Assembly: GCF_030272615.1 (NCBI RefSeq)
Contig: NC_081411.1
Span: forward strand, 187,309,449-187,373,448
Length of the DNA stretch: 64,000 nucleotides
Direction: 5' to 3'
Origin: Cryptomeria japonica
Lineage: Eukaryota > Streptophyta > Pinopsida > Cupressales > Cupressaceae
Both the position numbers and the translations under genes were made by a program. Below the pieces are notes generated by a model. It had not been told where the DNA came from, searched no databases, and saw nothing but the letters and a program-made list of their open reading frames with translations. This document shows positions 12,691-24,070 of this stretch, in pieces (position 1 is the stretch's first letter; each line of letters opens with the position of its first letter).

Positions 12691-13029
12691 TCAACAACTC
12701 TACAATTGCAATTGCACAAAATGAACACAAGAAAACAATAAATATTCGTCACTTTAGGTTTTTCAAAAAGTTCCTCAAAAAGATGATACCTTGTACCACA
12801 AAAATCTTAATAAATGTTTCAGACCATTAAATCCATCTAGAAACCACCAGAACAAGCTTCTCAACTTCTTCCATGTTGAAGAAAATCAACATTTGAATTA
12901 TAAGGGGGTGCAAGAGATTCACATTAAGTTCTCTGACTAAACAAATGCTATTTGAATTAGTTTTTAGAAGAGGGGTCAACACCTATAGTAGGTGTAGATC
13001 CATCTTCAATTTTTCTCTACAAATTTATC

Positions 13030-13930
13030 TTCTAATTTATTTATCCATGTCATCTTCATTTTCTCCTTCTCCCCATTTATAACATAATAGATTTTGTTGT
13101 GGTCCACTTTCATTCATTCTATCATTTCCACTTTTTTTGAATCTCCCATTTGACTTGCACTTAACAACTTTGTACCCATATATATTGCAAGCATAATAGT
13201 ATCCATTGAAAGGATGAACATCCCTACCAATACTTGAATTTACATATCTATTCCAATTCATCCCACTTCTGCATTCACTTACTTTGTGTCCAAACTTATT
13301 GCAATATGAACATTGGCCATTAAATAGTTGATTTCTAATCTGACTTCTACATTCACTAACTCTATGTCTAAATTTATTACATGTAAAATAGTTACCATTA
13401 AAAGATGAGAAACACCTAGATAGAATAGGAGGAGGTCTCCTAAAGTTCTTCAAGTTTCAGACTAGAATGAAATCATTTTTTTTATTAGGGTTGTTCAGTT
13501 TATTTTTGACCTTTTACTTTCCTTTGTCTTTTTTGCTAAATGATTTAGAGAAGTCGTCATTTTCAAAGACAATCCCACCTTTGTTTTTATTTATTTTTTG
13601 AGAAATGAAAATTACATCAAGAACTTCACTGCCACTCTAAGTTTCAGACCATTATCAATATGATCCTTTGCATCCTTTAGTTCCTTCTTAAGCCTGCTCA
13701 CTTCTTCTTCAAGTCTAGAGAATTCTTTGGTTTTCTCATCGATATTTGTTTCAAAATAATCAATGACCTTCTTTACTTTATCAAGCAAGACTCTCAAATA
13801 AGAAATCTTTTGTATTGCCTTGTGTTTTTCTCTTCTTTCATCAAGGTCTACCAATATAAATCTTAATTCTCTTTCCATGTCAACAACATCATCCCAATCT
13901 CTGACCCATAGCATCCATGTCATTCAATTC
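13030..13930 (-). pseudogene. NA-1 ORF1: coiled coil plus zinc knuckles
   Basis: Likely a Gag-like nucleocapsid protein. On the minus strand, 13612-13923 encodes a charged heptad-like helix rich in K, E and L. 13037-13453 then encodes zinc-knuckle repeats of the CX2CX4HX4C type. The best is CSYCNKFGHKVSEC; a second has lost its first Cys (YFTCNKFRHRVSEC) and a third has Y for H. The layout matches ORF1 of NA-2 and NA-3. The two halves lie in separate open stretches, so the gene is broken. Gag identity is inferred from order and zinc knuckles only. Confidence 0.75.
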
Positions 13931-13996
13931 CTCTCCAAACATAGTGTTCAAATCTTGGATCTACCTCAGTGGTCAAACTGTCTCTTCAAGAACCTT

Positions 13997-14008
13997 GCTC
14001 TAATACCA
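13997..14008 (-). other. Primer-binding site of NA-1
   Basis: The minus strand reads TGGTATTAGAGC 2 bp inside the 5' LTR, one base from the initiator-Met tRNA complement and identical to the site in NA-3 and Copia-C. Confidence 0.85.
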
Positions 14009-14010
14009 AT

Positions 14011-15646
14011 TGTTGAACACTAATAGATGTTGAGTGGGGGGGATGAATCAACATATACTAAAACTTGATCAAAGTAAATCATTCATTTCATTGTCTTCTA
14101 TACATCATTAATCATACATACATGAAATTAAATAACTGAAATAGTAAGTACATCCACACAAGATCACTGGGATTTTTACATGGAAAACTCAAACTAGGAA
14201 AAAACACAAATGAGAATCACACTCATAATATATAAGAAAGTTGTTTACAAAGATTTAGGCCATAGGCCAAGTATCTCATTGCTTTGGACTTCAAGCTAAG
14301 ACACACAACTTAAGGGAAAGATACAAAAAGACTTGCAAAACTAAAGATCACTTCTTCAGTACCAAACATTTCTCCAAATACAATAAAGATAAGAGATTGA
14401 ACTGCATGTAAGTAACATCTACCAAAATGTGATTAGCAGTTCACAACTTATTACTCATTTGATCCCACCTTTATTTTTGCATTGTACCACATCCAGGCCT
14501 CTATATTACTTCACATTAGCTTCACATATTACACATCACCTTAAACTCGCATCATACTTTCACAACCATATCAATAACACACCTATCATTACTCAATTAA
14601 TATATCCTTTATATATAAATTGGATCTTCAATTTCCTCTATTAGGTTGATTTATAGAAATGTAGCATTTATATGCACCATTGGACCAAAATGATCCATAA
14701 AACACATGAGGAAGACAAAAGAGACATGTGAGGATTCACACCATGTCGACACATAGGTCTTCCAATTATCTCCAAAAAGGTTTTTCACTAGACTTCACAC
14801 AATTGCTTGAACCAAAACACATAGGATGACTCATACCAATCTATTTTACTTAAAATTTTGGTCTGGACCAAAAACATAAGATTTTAGGACCACCATAGAA
14901 GAAACATAATGTGCTAGGGTATATAAATCAACTATCCACAACACCTTTAGAGAAATACAAAGTCAAGGAATGCAGCGCATTCTGTCACAATGTCTTATAA
15001 CACATTATCACTTAACACAGACAAAAAAAGCTCTCATAATAAAACGTCTATCCATTTGAAATATGAAGAGATTGATCTTCCATAATCATTCCTCTTCAAT
15101 CCACACATCCATCTAATACATATCCAATACAACCACAAACCACTAGACAATGATACATTTTACCAAAGTAGTCACCTGAAATAGTTATACAATTTTCAAA
15201 CCAAGCAGAAAGACATCAATCCCCGAGTTTCACAACATACCATCAATATTTTCTATCTAGGATACCTTCAGATAGTTTACACACATTCACACAACATATA
15301 TATGCACTTAGACCATAGTGTCATCTCAATGTTGCTCTACAAGTCATTATGTCCACACAATCTAACATACATACTTCTCATTCCTGACAAAGACAACATA
15401 ACACCTTGTGTCATCATCAAGGTATTTTTATTAGCATACTATATATAATATTCAAGATATCCATACACCTCTTCATCATATCACTTCTAGACCAACATCT
15501 GGACCACCAACACGTTTGACACCAATATCAAAACTCAACCAAATCACTGTTGGACCATACACCTCTACATCATATCACTTCTGGACCAACATCAAGACCA
15601 CCAACAAGTTTGACATTAATGACAAGATAAAATTGTATGTGAAATA
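14011..15646 (-). repeat. 5' LTR of NA-1
   Basis: Its plus-strand left end is TGTTGAACAC next to the primer site (minus-strand 3' end TTCAACA). It aligns along most of its length with 7113-8720. The right end appears mutated (minus strand TATTTCAC instead of TGTTGCAC). It abuts Ty3/gypsy integrase sequence. Confidence 0.8.
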
Positions 15647-16304
15647 GTCAGTATGCGCAGGTTCTCCATTCCATCATCATTGATAATGTCATGCCCAACT
15701 TTTGGGCACGAACGGAATAATTTTTTTTTTTTAAAATACTTAACTAATTATCGACTTACTTAACTAATATAATCAACTAAGTGCGATTAACTTAAATAAA
15801 ATAATGCATTTTGGGTTGAGTCTAAACTATATTTGTATAAAACGGGTAATTAAACTCAATTGGGAAACATGGTTTACTAAGTTATCAACGAGCTAATATT
15901 TCCCCCAAAAGGATTAACACTAATATTCATTAATAAATAATTAGAATCCCAAGTGTAACGTTTACTCCCGAACTTAAACTTTCTTTATGAAATTTGTTTT
16001 ATCATTCCTATCCTTCTAGGATTTCTAAATTTATTTATCCTTGTAATTTAAAACACCTTATTTAAATGAAGCCCCCATAATCTAAAATCACTTTATAATC
16101 CTATACTTAATCTGGCCCTCTTGGCCCTACATGAACTCAGTGTTTACACCCTTTATTTTTTTAATCTAATCCACCTAATATTAAAATCCTTCTATAAAGT
16201 TTCTTCTACATTTGTCCAAAGTTTAATAAAAAAAATGCTCAATCTTAATATTACATCTAACAAATTTATTTCCTCATAATTACTAAAATTAGTCCATTCC
16301 TATA

Positions 16305-16455
<151 letters not shown>

Positions 16456-17054
16456 ACATGTACATTTTATTTAACGGTGTAATTCAAAGAGGGGGGTTTA
16501 TATTAAGTTTATAAATACACCCTAGAGAGAGGGGTGGAGCTTATATTTTACTATTAAAATTATCCCATTTAAATATTTCATCTCCCTCCACACTCACATG
16601 TTTATTTTAAAATTGTGTGTGTGCTTGCCCTAACCCGAACTAGGGTTAGGGCGAATTTTGTTATTACCGAAGCATTCCTTCCCCCTTTTTTTTTAATCTT
16701 TGAAACCTGAGTGTTTGTGTGTGAGTGTAGGGCGCGTCGGTAGCCACGGGAGGGCGCGCAGGCTGAGCCCGTAGCCAAACCCTTCCCCGTTATAGTTTCA
16801 TTTTTTTTTTTTTTTATGCATTTTAATAACTTGGGGGTGGAAGGTGCGAAGGAGACCGAGAGAGGAGGGATCGGGTAGAGCGGGGGAGAGGGAGAGCGAA
16901 GGAGGCGGAGGTGCAAATTTTAAATGCGGCGGAGAAAGGTTGAAACGCGGGCGAAGCGGAGGTTTGAATGCGGCGAAACACGTTTAAACTACGGGCGGAG
17001 CACAGGTTAACAGTGGGCGGAGCAACCGGTGGGCGGGGGTTTCCCCCCCGGGCG

Positions 17055-17111
17055 CCACTATGGCTACCCACAGTGCGGCCGGGCGCCGCTCACTGTGGGT
17101 AACCATAGTGG
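17055..17111. repeat. GC-rich inverted repeat (hairpin)
   Basis: Arms of 21 nt (17055-17075 and 17091-17111) are complementary except for one C/T mismatch, around a 15-nt GC-rich loop. The arms begin CCACTATGG. It lies about 550 bp downstream of the TATA-like box in the large solo LTR. Confidence 0.9.
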
Positions 17112-17140
17112 TGGCCGGGCGCCTCCCGCGCCCCCGCCGG

Positions 17141-17159
17141 CCACTGTGTTACACAGTGG
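17141..17159. repeat. Second short palindrome
   Basis: CCACTGTGT and ACACAGTGG form perfect 9-nt arms around one T, 30 bases after the larger hairpin. The core CACTGTG is shared with that hairpin. Confidence 0.9.
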
Positions 17160-17254
17160 TGCGGCTCCAAGTTAAAACCCTGCTGCAGTTTGTTTAAAAA
17201 AAAACATTAACGCGAATTAAAACATTTATATTTCGTTTGATATTTAAATGCAAA

Positions 17255-17266
17255 TGTATATATATT

Positions 17267-17320
<54 letters not shown>

Positions 17321-17380
17321 AATGTATATATATATAAATATATATATGTATTTATATATGTATGTGTATATATATGTTTT
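17255..17380. repeat. Second (TA)n-rich tract
   Basis: TATATA runs mixed with ATGTAT and TTTATA, inside the large solo LTR. Confidence 0.9.
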
Positions 17381-20300
17381 TAAATGACCTGCTTATCAGA
17401 TCTCCTTTTCTGTAAATTAATATTATCAGAGCTGTGAATATTTTTTTTTTTTGTAGAACAGATTATCAAAAGACATTTGAAGGGCTAAAAATATTTAAAG
17501 GGGATTTCCAAATCTATATTCTATTTTTGTAACAAAATGATAATATTAAAAAAAAACTAAATGTTTCTTTTTTTTTTTTTTGCAAAGAATAGACCAATTC
17601 AATAAATTTCTTTTCTGCAATAAACAGAAAAATAAAAGACTGTTTTTACTTAAATTTATAGCAGCCTATCATTATAAATAACATGTAGCATTAAAATCCA
17701 TTTTCTTGCAGAAATCATAATAAATGCATTTGCTTCTCTTGCTTTTGTAAAACATAAAAATTTTCATACAATCAAATATATTACTTCTTTCATTTGCAAC
17801 TAACTAAAATAGGGAAAACATCATGTATTTCATTAGCAAGGTAGATACAAAATTTTTATGGATACCAAATAACATGAATACAAATGGGATGAAATCCCAA
17901 CAATGTTTCTTCTCTACATAGTAACTTGAGAATAATACAACACTTTCTCTTTCTTGAAAGTAAATACTACACATGCTCACTTTTCTTCTTTTATACAACT
18001 ACTACATTGTAACTATCCTTTTTCCCTTTTTTTTTAAAAACACTTTTCTGCAACACAAAACAGCAACATAGTCCTTTAATCCTTCTTTTCCATTCCCATG
18101 CAACCTGCAATAAAACACATTTTGACCATGGGAAGCTCACCTCCCAGCCTAGGCTTACTAGAAGCCACCCCCGAGCTTGGAGAACCAAGCACTAGACGGG
18201 TTACAAACAAGCAACTCCACAACAAACATAGGAAGACACTTACATTCAAATTTCCCTTCCCAAGCTACACATTCACCACTTTCATGGTGACTCTTCCATG
18301 GGTGGAAGTGGACCAAGTACCAATGGGGAGAATGCATGCCAAAAAAAAACAACACAAGCCACCTCATGGCAATACAAATGCAACAAATGCTTCCACAATC
18401 CTTATGCCCCCCAAAAAGGCCCAAGGCCATATTTTCTCCCCTTATGACCCCCAAATGCATACACAAGGCTATGCATCAAGGGTCACCAAGGACTCCCTTG
18501 AGAACACTCTCCATAAGGAGAGCCTCTCACCCATGGCTGTCATACTCCTTCCACCCCAAGATCTTCCTACCCTCCCAAGAGTAGGAGATCTTGGACACTC
18601 CCAAAACAACAAGAACACAAAACAAAATACATAGGAAAGAAAACTACACAATCTTAACTTCAACAAAAAACTTCATAAAGAACTTTCTTTCAAACAACTC
18701 TTTTCTTTTACAAACAACATAAACTAACACATACAACATAACAAGAGGAGGTAAGAAGTAACCAACCTTATTCTTCCAATAGGTATGCTAAAATTAGTTG
18801 GGGATGAGCTGCCCAATTCCACACTAACTTTCTCCAAAATTCCACCAAAAGTGCTAATCTCCTACTAACTTTTTCAAAACAAGCATAATCTCCAAGAATG
18901 GAGAGTGGGTGATTACCCACTAAGTCTCCAATTCTTGCCTAAGAAGGCCTCTCACACACTTCCCAACCCCTTGGGTGAGGTGTGAGTTCCCATTGGTTGC
19001 CCTTCCCCAAACTCTTACACATTACCAAAATTGGAAAGGGAAAAGGTGGAAGAAGATGGGGAAGAGGGTTTGACATCAAAAGAGAAGGTTGTCTATCCTA
19101 GGAGGAACCTTCTAAGTTGAATTTTCGTGCATCTTGGAAATATCACTTTTTGAAGTGACTACATAGTCACATGGGAGAAGCCACATGTTGCAAAATACCC
19201 CTAACCCATAGGTATACCCTTTGGACCTTTGGAAAAGCCTTAAAACTTACCCTAGGAGTCCATTAAACCCTTTGGAAACCCAACTGAAGTTTACCTACGG
19301 GTCAAACTTGAGTTGACCACTCCCAAGACTCCCTACCCAAGGCAAGGTTGGGACCACACTCATGTTTTTGAATGGCTTTGGTAGAAACAAAACTCCCTCC
19401 AAGAGACAAGTCAAAATAAATGACACTAATCAGCACATGTGTCAAGTGACACAATAAAAATACAATATAAAAATCACACATGGAATTTGTCTCTTGTAGG
19501 ATTACACATATACATATAATTTAATTTTAACACTCAAGCATTATACACTTCACAAATAAAACACATTACAATGGGGTGTTGTCTCTCCAAATAGACAACT
19601 CCCGGCTTAACAAACGCACATTGGTCTAGGCTTGGTTCTCCATTAAATTCCATGGTCACATGGATAATTTTCCTGTGCATCTCAATTAACACATTAGTAA
19701 TTCCAAATAATCACATTTATACAAAATCAAATACATGCATTCCATTGCACATCAAACACTCATACATTTGGCAACCATAATTCAATATCTCATTTGTTCA
19801 AATTCAATTTCACATAAGCAATTAACATAATTTTCCCAAAATTGAACCACTCATAAATAAGCATCATTTTTCTATCATCAAAATAAAATCCTACAAATTT
19901 CCAATAATGACATTCACCATCATAATGTAATTCTATTCTAGTAACATATCTAAAGTTTCATAATCATCACGCATGAAATAAAGCATTAACATATGTCAGT
20001 GTGATCCAAATCATGGAATCATATAAGTTCTAAGTCCATAAAGCATAAAATAAAGCATCCATAATAGTCTCAATATGCAAATAACTGAAAATGTCAAACT
20101 GAGTCGGGGTAGGGCCTAACAGATAACAAGAGTCCTTTCAAAAATCAAGATATTCATGAAATATATGAGAAGTTCCATATCCAACATCGCTTCTCCATTG
20201 CATACTATCCCCAATGCAATGGTCAAGTTGAGGCGTCAAATAAAACTATCCTGAAAATAATCAAGAAGACAGTTAATGACGCTAGTTGTGATTGGCACAT

Positions 20301-20775
20301 CCAACTTAATCTTGCCTTATGCACCTTTTGCACAAGTGTATGTACCCCCTTTGGCACCATATCATTTTTACTTGTCTATGGCATTGAAGCTATCTTACCC
20401 ATTGAAGTTAAATTATCATCTTTACAAGTCTCTTGGTAGTGATGAGGATTACAGTCTCCTGACTTTAGGATCTTGAACTATTGGGTGAACATAGAAAGAA
20501 TGCTTTCAATCATCTTATAACATACCAACATCACATGAGTAGAATTTAAAATCATACGGTTAAACCTCACACATTTGAGTTAGGTGACTTAGTTCTTAAA
20601 TAAAATCTTAAGAATCAACAAGATCGATAGAAACGAGGAAAATTTGAACCTAATTGGGTTGGCCCCTACATTGTAACAACACTTTATGGCCTTGGACCAT
20701 ATCAGCTATCCACTCTCAAAGGTGAACCAATTAAAGATCCTATCAACAACATGCACCTTAGAAAGTTCTAAACTT

Positions 20776-21650
20776 AGTCCTTTAAATAATCCCTTAAAGA
20801 TACAAAAAATAAAAATTAAAAATTAAAAAAAAAATACAAAAATAATAAACAAAAATCGCGACCTTGATGAAAACCTAGCAAGTAGGTGTCTTGTGTGACA
20901 CAAAAATTAAGAAATTAAAAAAAAAAAAATCAAAAACAGTAAAGATAAATAAATCCATCCAATGGTGAAAACTAATTTAGTGGCACTCTAGGCAAGTACC
21001 ATGGTGAAAACCAAGTAACGAGTGCCATGTGTAGGGAATTTTCTCCTCCCTCCTTCAGGATTCTGCATCATCCCTTCACTTTGCACACACTCACAACCTA
21101 TCATTCACAACAAACTTTACATCCTCATCATAGCTTGTCATTGTTATACCTAGGGTCCTCACCCTCCATAATAAACCTTTTGATACCCTTTCTTAGTCCA
21201 TAATAATTAGGTTCTATCCCTAACTAGGGGCATATCCTTGACCTAGTGATGAGATTGGATCCTTAAAATAGCATGTTATGAGGAATATCGCTTTTATACC
21301 TTATTTCCTATGCTTGTGATCCACAATAAAGCTTCATGCGCATTGTTGATCCAAAATAAAGTTTTCATTTTCTCTGCAATAAAAATTTGTTTCATGGAGT
21401 GAGATAGTTTCAGATAAGACATGAGCAACATTTAGCCTTCAACAAAATCAATCTTTTAGGTAGACTGACTAGCGGGATTGGTAATCTTGTTTTCCTTATT
21501 AAATGTATCCTCATCACGATGGTATCAACATTGTGACTAGATCAAAAACAATATAAACATATGTGGCAAAAAATAATTGTGCATGAGGATTTCATTGTCT
21601 ATTGGTTTTAGGTCTTTTGTGTTCATTTGATTTTATCTTTTAGTGATATG
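20776..21650. other. Gypsy 3' spacer, no gene
   Basis: A-rich sequence downstream of the integrase fragment. A GGTGAAAAC phrase recurs near 20960 and 21000 and a variant (GATGAAAACC) near 20870. No reading frame of note. Confidence 0.5.
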
Positions 21651-21670
21651 TGTTGGATTATTGGGGAGAT

Positions 21671-22882
21671 TGTTGGATTTGGTTGTTCATTGATGTCAAC
21701 ATACTCCTGTGAGTTATTCTGGTGAGTTTGGGAAGATTTTCTATTCCGGTTTGCAGTTCTTTGTTTACCGGTTTCTGTCGGTATTCCCTCCCGTATATTC
21801 TGGTGCAATCAGATCTTGTGCTGATATTTCAGATTATTGTTTGGGATGATCCTGTGTATCTTCATTTCAAATGGTTCATGGTTTGGTACTCCACAAGCTA
21901 TACTTCTTCGTGACAGTTGTTGATTGGTTGTGTTCTTGAGCTTTGAGACGTTGACAAATGAAGATTTGAAAAGTTGTATTGGTGCAACTATTTCAGATTA
22001 TTCTAATGTGCTTGATAGTGTTTCCTAGTAGCGTCCTATTTGTTTTGGCGGTCCGTATTGATTTTTGAGTGAGTTTTTGGTGATTTCTTTGAACCAGTGA
22101 TAATTTGTGTGTTATATAGTATTTCTGGTGGCATAGCGTATTGTGGTTGATCTTGGAGGGATTTCCAGTGGATGTAATTGTTTGGGAATTTGAATTAGGT
22201 CCATGCTATGTAATGTAAATCATAATATTGGTCTGGTGGTTGATCTTTGTATCGTGTAATGTAATTTTTATAAATATAAGTTAAGGGTTGAGGGTTTAGC
22301 CGACCTTGTTATCAAGGCTGGTGATTTGTATATATAGGTGATATACTTGTGTAATGGAGTCGATATTGTTTCTACATTATTATAGATAGGTAAATGTGTG
22401 AACAAGGATATATCATTCAGTGAAGTGTTGTGATGAGTTTGGTGTTGCAGGGCAGACAACTGTGCTTAACTGGAACTATCATTAGGCATTTGTAGATGCT
22501 ATTATTGTAGTTCATTCCTTTTGGATTGTAGTATGAGTCATTTAGTAATTTAGTGAGACTTCCTTCAGGGTTGTAGCCTTATGGGCATATATCTATTGAG
22601 TAGTGAGCTCTAGGGAGTGTGCCTAAAAGCATGTGCATCCCCATTGTAATATTTTTATATACTACTATAGAGTATCATCTTATTGTGGGTCGGTTCCCAC
22701 AGTGTTTTTTCCCTTAACTAGGGTTTCCATGTCAAAATATTGGTTTTGTGTGTTGTGATGTTAATTTGCTTATCTGTTATTGTTGTGTTTTAGCATTGTA
22801 TGTTTTGAAAGTTTAATTTGTAAATCTAGTGAAGACTGATTCACCCCCCCCTCTCAGTCTTCCTTCTTGATTGCTGCTGACA
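21671..22882 (+). repeat. 5' LTR of Copia-A
   Basis: It starts TGTTGGATTTGG, ends GCTGCTGACA, and aligns almost fully with 34071-35314. It lacks about 29 bp present near the start of the 3' copy, a gap bounded by short TTCAT repeats. It contains the copia LTR blocks (GGTTTTTTCCC-like, GGGTTTCCATG, C-run/CTCTCAGT). Confidence 0.9.
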
Positions 22883-22884
22883 AT

Positions 22885-22896
22885 TGGTATCAGAGA
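22885..22896 (+). other. Primer-binding site of Copia-A
   Basis: TGGTATCAGAGA lies 2 bp after the LTR and matches the initiator-Met tRNA complement at 11 of 12 positions. Confidence 0.9.
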
Positions 22897-22938
22897 TAGA
22901 TCCTCTGGTAGAAGCTTTATCGCTTGAGGAGATCCAGG

Positions 22939-24070
22939 ATGGTAGCTCAAGGTAATTTTTTCAAGAAGGAGATTCCAAGGTTTGATGGAAGCAAATACAT
23001 TATATGGAAGAAATAGATGGAGGTGCATTTGAAATGTCTTGGAGAAGATTATTGGAAGATCACTAAGAATGCCTATGTTGTTCCTTAGAATGGACCATCC
23101 ACTCCTGATGAGGTTAAGGAAGCTGAATATAACATCAGAGTGAAGGAATCATTACTCAGTGCCCTGACTGATTCTGAAATGACAAATGTTATGGAACTTC
23201 AAACTGCACATGAGATTTGGGTGAAGCTTGAGATCCTGTATGAAGGTGATAGTCAAGTGAAAGTTGCCAGGTTGCAAAGTTTGAAAGGAAAGTATGAGAC
23301 ATTGAAGATGGGAGATGATGAAAACATACATTCATACATGGCTAAGGTGAATGATCTTATCCTTGGTATCAAATATGTCAATGGAAAGATTGAAGAAGAT
23401 GAGATTGTTGCTAAGGTGCTAAGATCTTTGCCTCCTGCCTATAAACATAAGGTTGTCGCTATTGATGAGATTCGGAGTGTAACTACCGTGACAAGGGATG
23501 TATTGGTTGGAAAACTTATTGCATTTGAGCTGAGCAAATTTGGTGAATTACATAGAAATTTTGAGACAACATTCAAAGCATCAACATATTTGTCCGGTAA
23601 GAAAAATTATAATCTTTTAGAGTGCAGGATATCCTGATATGAAAGAGAAAGAAGAGAGATAGCAGATCAAGAAAGAGAGCTTGATGAGCTTGAAGCATTG
23701 ATTGCTTGGAGATTGCCTAAAGGTGTTAGTAAGTATGATGGAAAGTTTCCCTTGAAATATTTTTCCTATAATAAGATAGGACATTTTGCTTCTAGATTTC
23801 TAGAGAGAATGGCTAAGTATAATGAAAGACATGATAAGTTTGATAGAAATCATAGATATGAGAATTGTGAGAAGTATGATAAGCCCTATAAGTCTAACTG
23901 GAAGTTTAGGAAACAAAAGAATCATTATTATGCTACAGATGAAGGTGTTACAGATGAATAATCAGAAGGAGATGAAGTTGTGTTTATTGTCATTAAAGAA
24001 GATAGTCTTATTCCTATTGGTTCCACTAGTTGTTCTATTGAGGAGAAAGCTTTGGCTACTAAGGTAAAAT
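22939..24070 (+). pseudogene. Copia-A gag
   Basis: Structural Gag of a Ty1/copia element. The ATG at 22939 follows the leader and begins a copia-type Gag (PRFDGSKY.IWK). The central Gag domain is open at 23140-23637 (LLSALTDSEM, KVARLQSLKGKYETL, LRSLPPAYKHKV). A degenerate zinc knuckle (YFSYNKIGHFASRF) at about 23755-23800 has lost all three Cys. In-frame stops occur near 23011, 23088, 23635, 23959 and 24070; several fit CAG/CAA-to-stop changes. The frame continues into protease, so Gag and Pol were one polyprotein. Confidence 0.9.

Larger units (their letters stand above)
7113..15646 (-). mobile_element. NA-1: oldest copy of a non-autonomous LTR element family
   Basis: LTRs at 7113-8720 and 14011-15646 are clearly homologous; for instance the stretches around 7130-7330 and 14045-14250 match closely. 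Between them, on the minus strand, lie primer site, ORF1 with a coiled coil and zinc knuckles, a diverged ORF2 and a purine tract. No protease, integrase, reverse transcriptase or RNase H motif is visible. ORF2 segments match those of NA-2 and NA-3, placing the three in one family. A probable solo LTR at 9717-11132 interrupts ORF2. Confidence 0.8.

Noticed and set aside
17051..17160. Transfer RNA or other structured RNA gene at the GC-rich hairpins
   Set aside because: A simple long hairpin without cloverleaf or conserved tRNA boxes.
18098..18634. 178-codon plus-strand open frame
   Set aside because: Lies inside the large solo LTR, overlaps open frames on the opposite strand, Pro/His/Thr-rich without any domain. 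Most likely chance.
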